Shown here: piece by piece, positions 20,681 to 20,693 of the stretch
Layout: each line of letters opens with the position of its first letter
How positions within the stretch are numbered: the stretch's first letter is position 1
From: DAOUGC01 sp034429695
Lineage (GTDB): Bacteria > Chloroflexota > Anaerolineae > Anaerolineales > Anaerolineaceae
DNA: 20,693 nt
Reading direction: 5' to 3'
NCBI GenBank assembly: GCA_034429695.1
Contig: DAOUGC010000020.1
Location: 1-20,693 of the forward strand
Program-made: the position numbers and the translations under genes
The notes under the pieces: generated by a model
Database searches by the model: none
The model's input: only the letters and a program-made list of their open reading frames with translations
Told to the model about the DNA's origin: nothing

Positions 20681-20693
20681 CCCATGCAGGCGA

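Overview
The window is a GC-rich (about 58-60% by eye) bacterial chromosome segment with 17 protein genes. No rRNA, tRNA, CRISPR array, transposase or phage gene was seen. The gene styles (DUF892, Ku plus a three-domain LigD, a lipoprotein ending in a 'W-P-D-x-C-L-G' type domain, degenerate palindromic repeats in long intergenic stretches) fit a member of the Chloroflexota, probably class Anaerolineae. That placement is an inference from recognition, not from a database search.

Layout. (1) 199-4229: a ferritin-like DUF892 stress protein (minus) is divergent from ku-ligD (plus, ATGA overlap), a complete two-protein bacterial NHEJ system. (2) 4230-4400: hairpins closing the ligD unit. (3) 4419-4790: a small minus-strand lipoprotein. 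(4) 10649-4931: a tight minus-strand run of a threonine synthase-like PLP enzyme, a leucine-rich-repeat protein, a GH31 glycosidase and a BaiN/HI0933-type flavoprotein. (5) 14204-10770: pstSCAB, a high-affinity phosphate ABC importer without phoU. It is divergent from an SLC13/DASS-type permease carrying two cytosolic RCK_C (TrkA_C) domains at 14372-16162. (6) 17137-16167: a single-span membrane protein and a DUF421 membrane protein. (7) 18836-17625: a small conserved-looking hypothetical protein and an EamA/DMT exporter with a good intrinsic terminator. (8) 19398-20680: a TetR regulator overlapping a six-span GAP/LysE-like membrane protein, with a consensus promoter and a palindromic operator in front.

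Two long non-coding stretches (17138-17624 and about 18909-19329) hold three copies of a roughly 103-bp repeat. Each copy folds into two hairpins that keep pairing despite substitutions, and the middle of the second loop is hypervariable. A 21-bp element occurs at both loci in opposite orientation. This is the structure least explained by gene annotation.

Functionally the window mixes DNA repair and stress (DUF892, Ku, LigD), nutrient uptake (Pst, SLC13-RCK), carbohydrate and amino-acid metabolism (GH31, ThrC-like) and regulated export (TetR-GAP, DMT). The points most worth checking are the repeat family, a PstB whose Q-loop glutamine is replaced by serine, the pairing of pst with an RCK-regulated SLC13 permease, and the odd four-gene operon containing an LRR protein.
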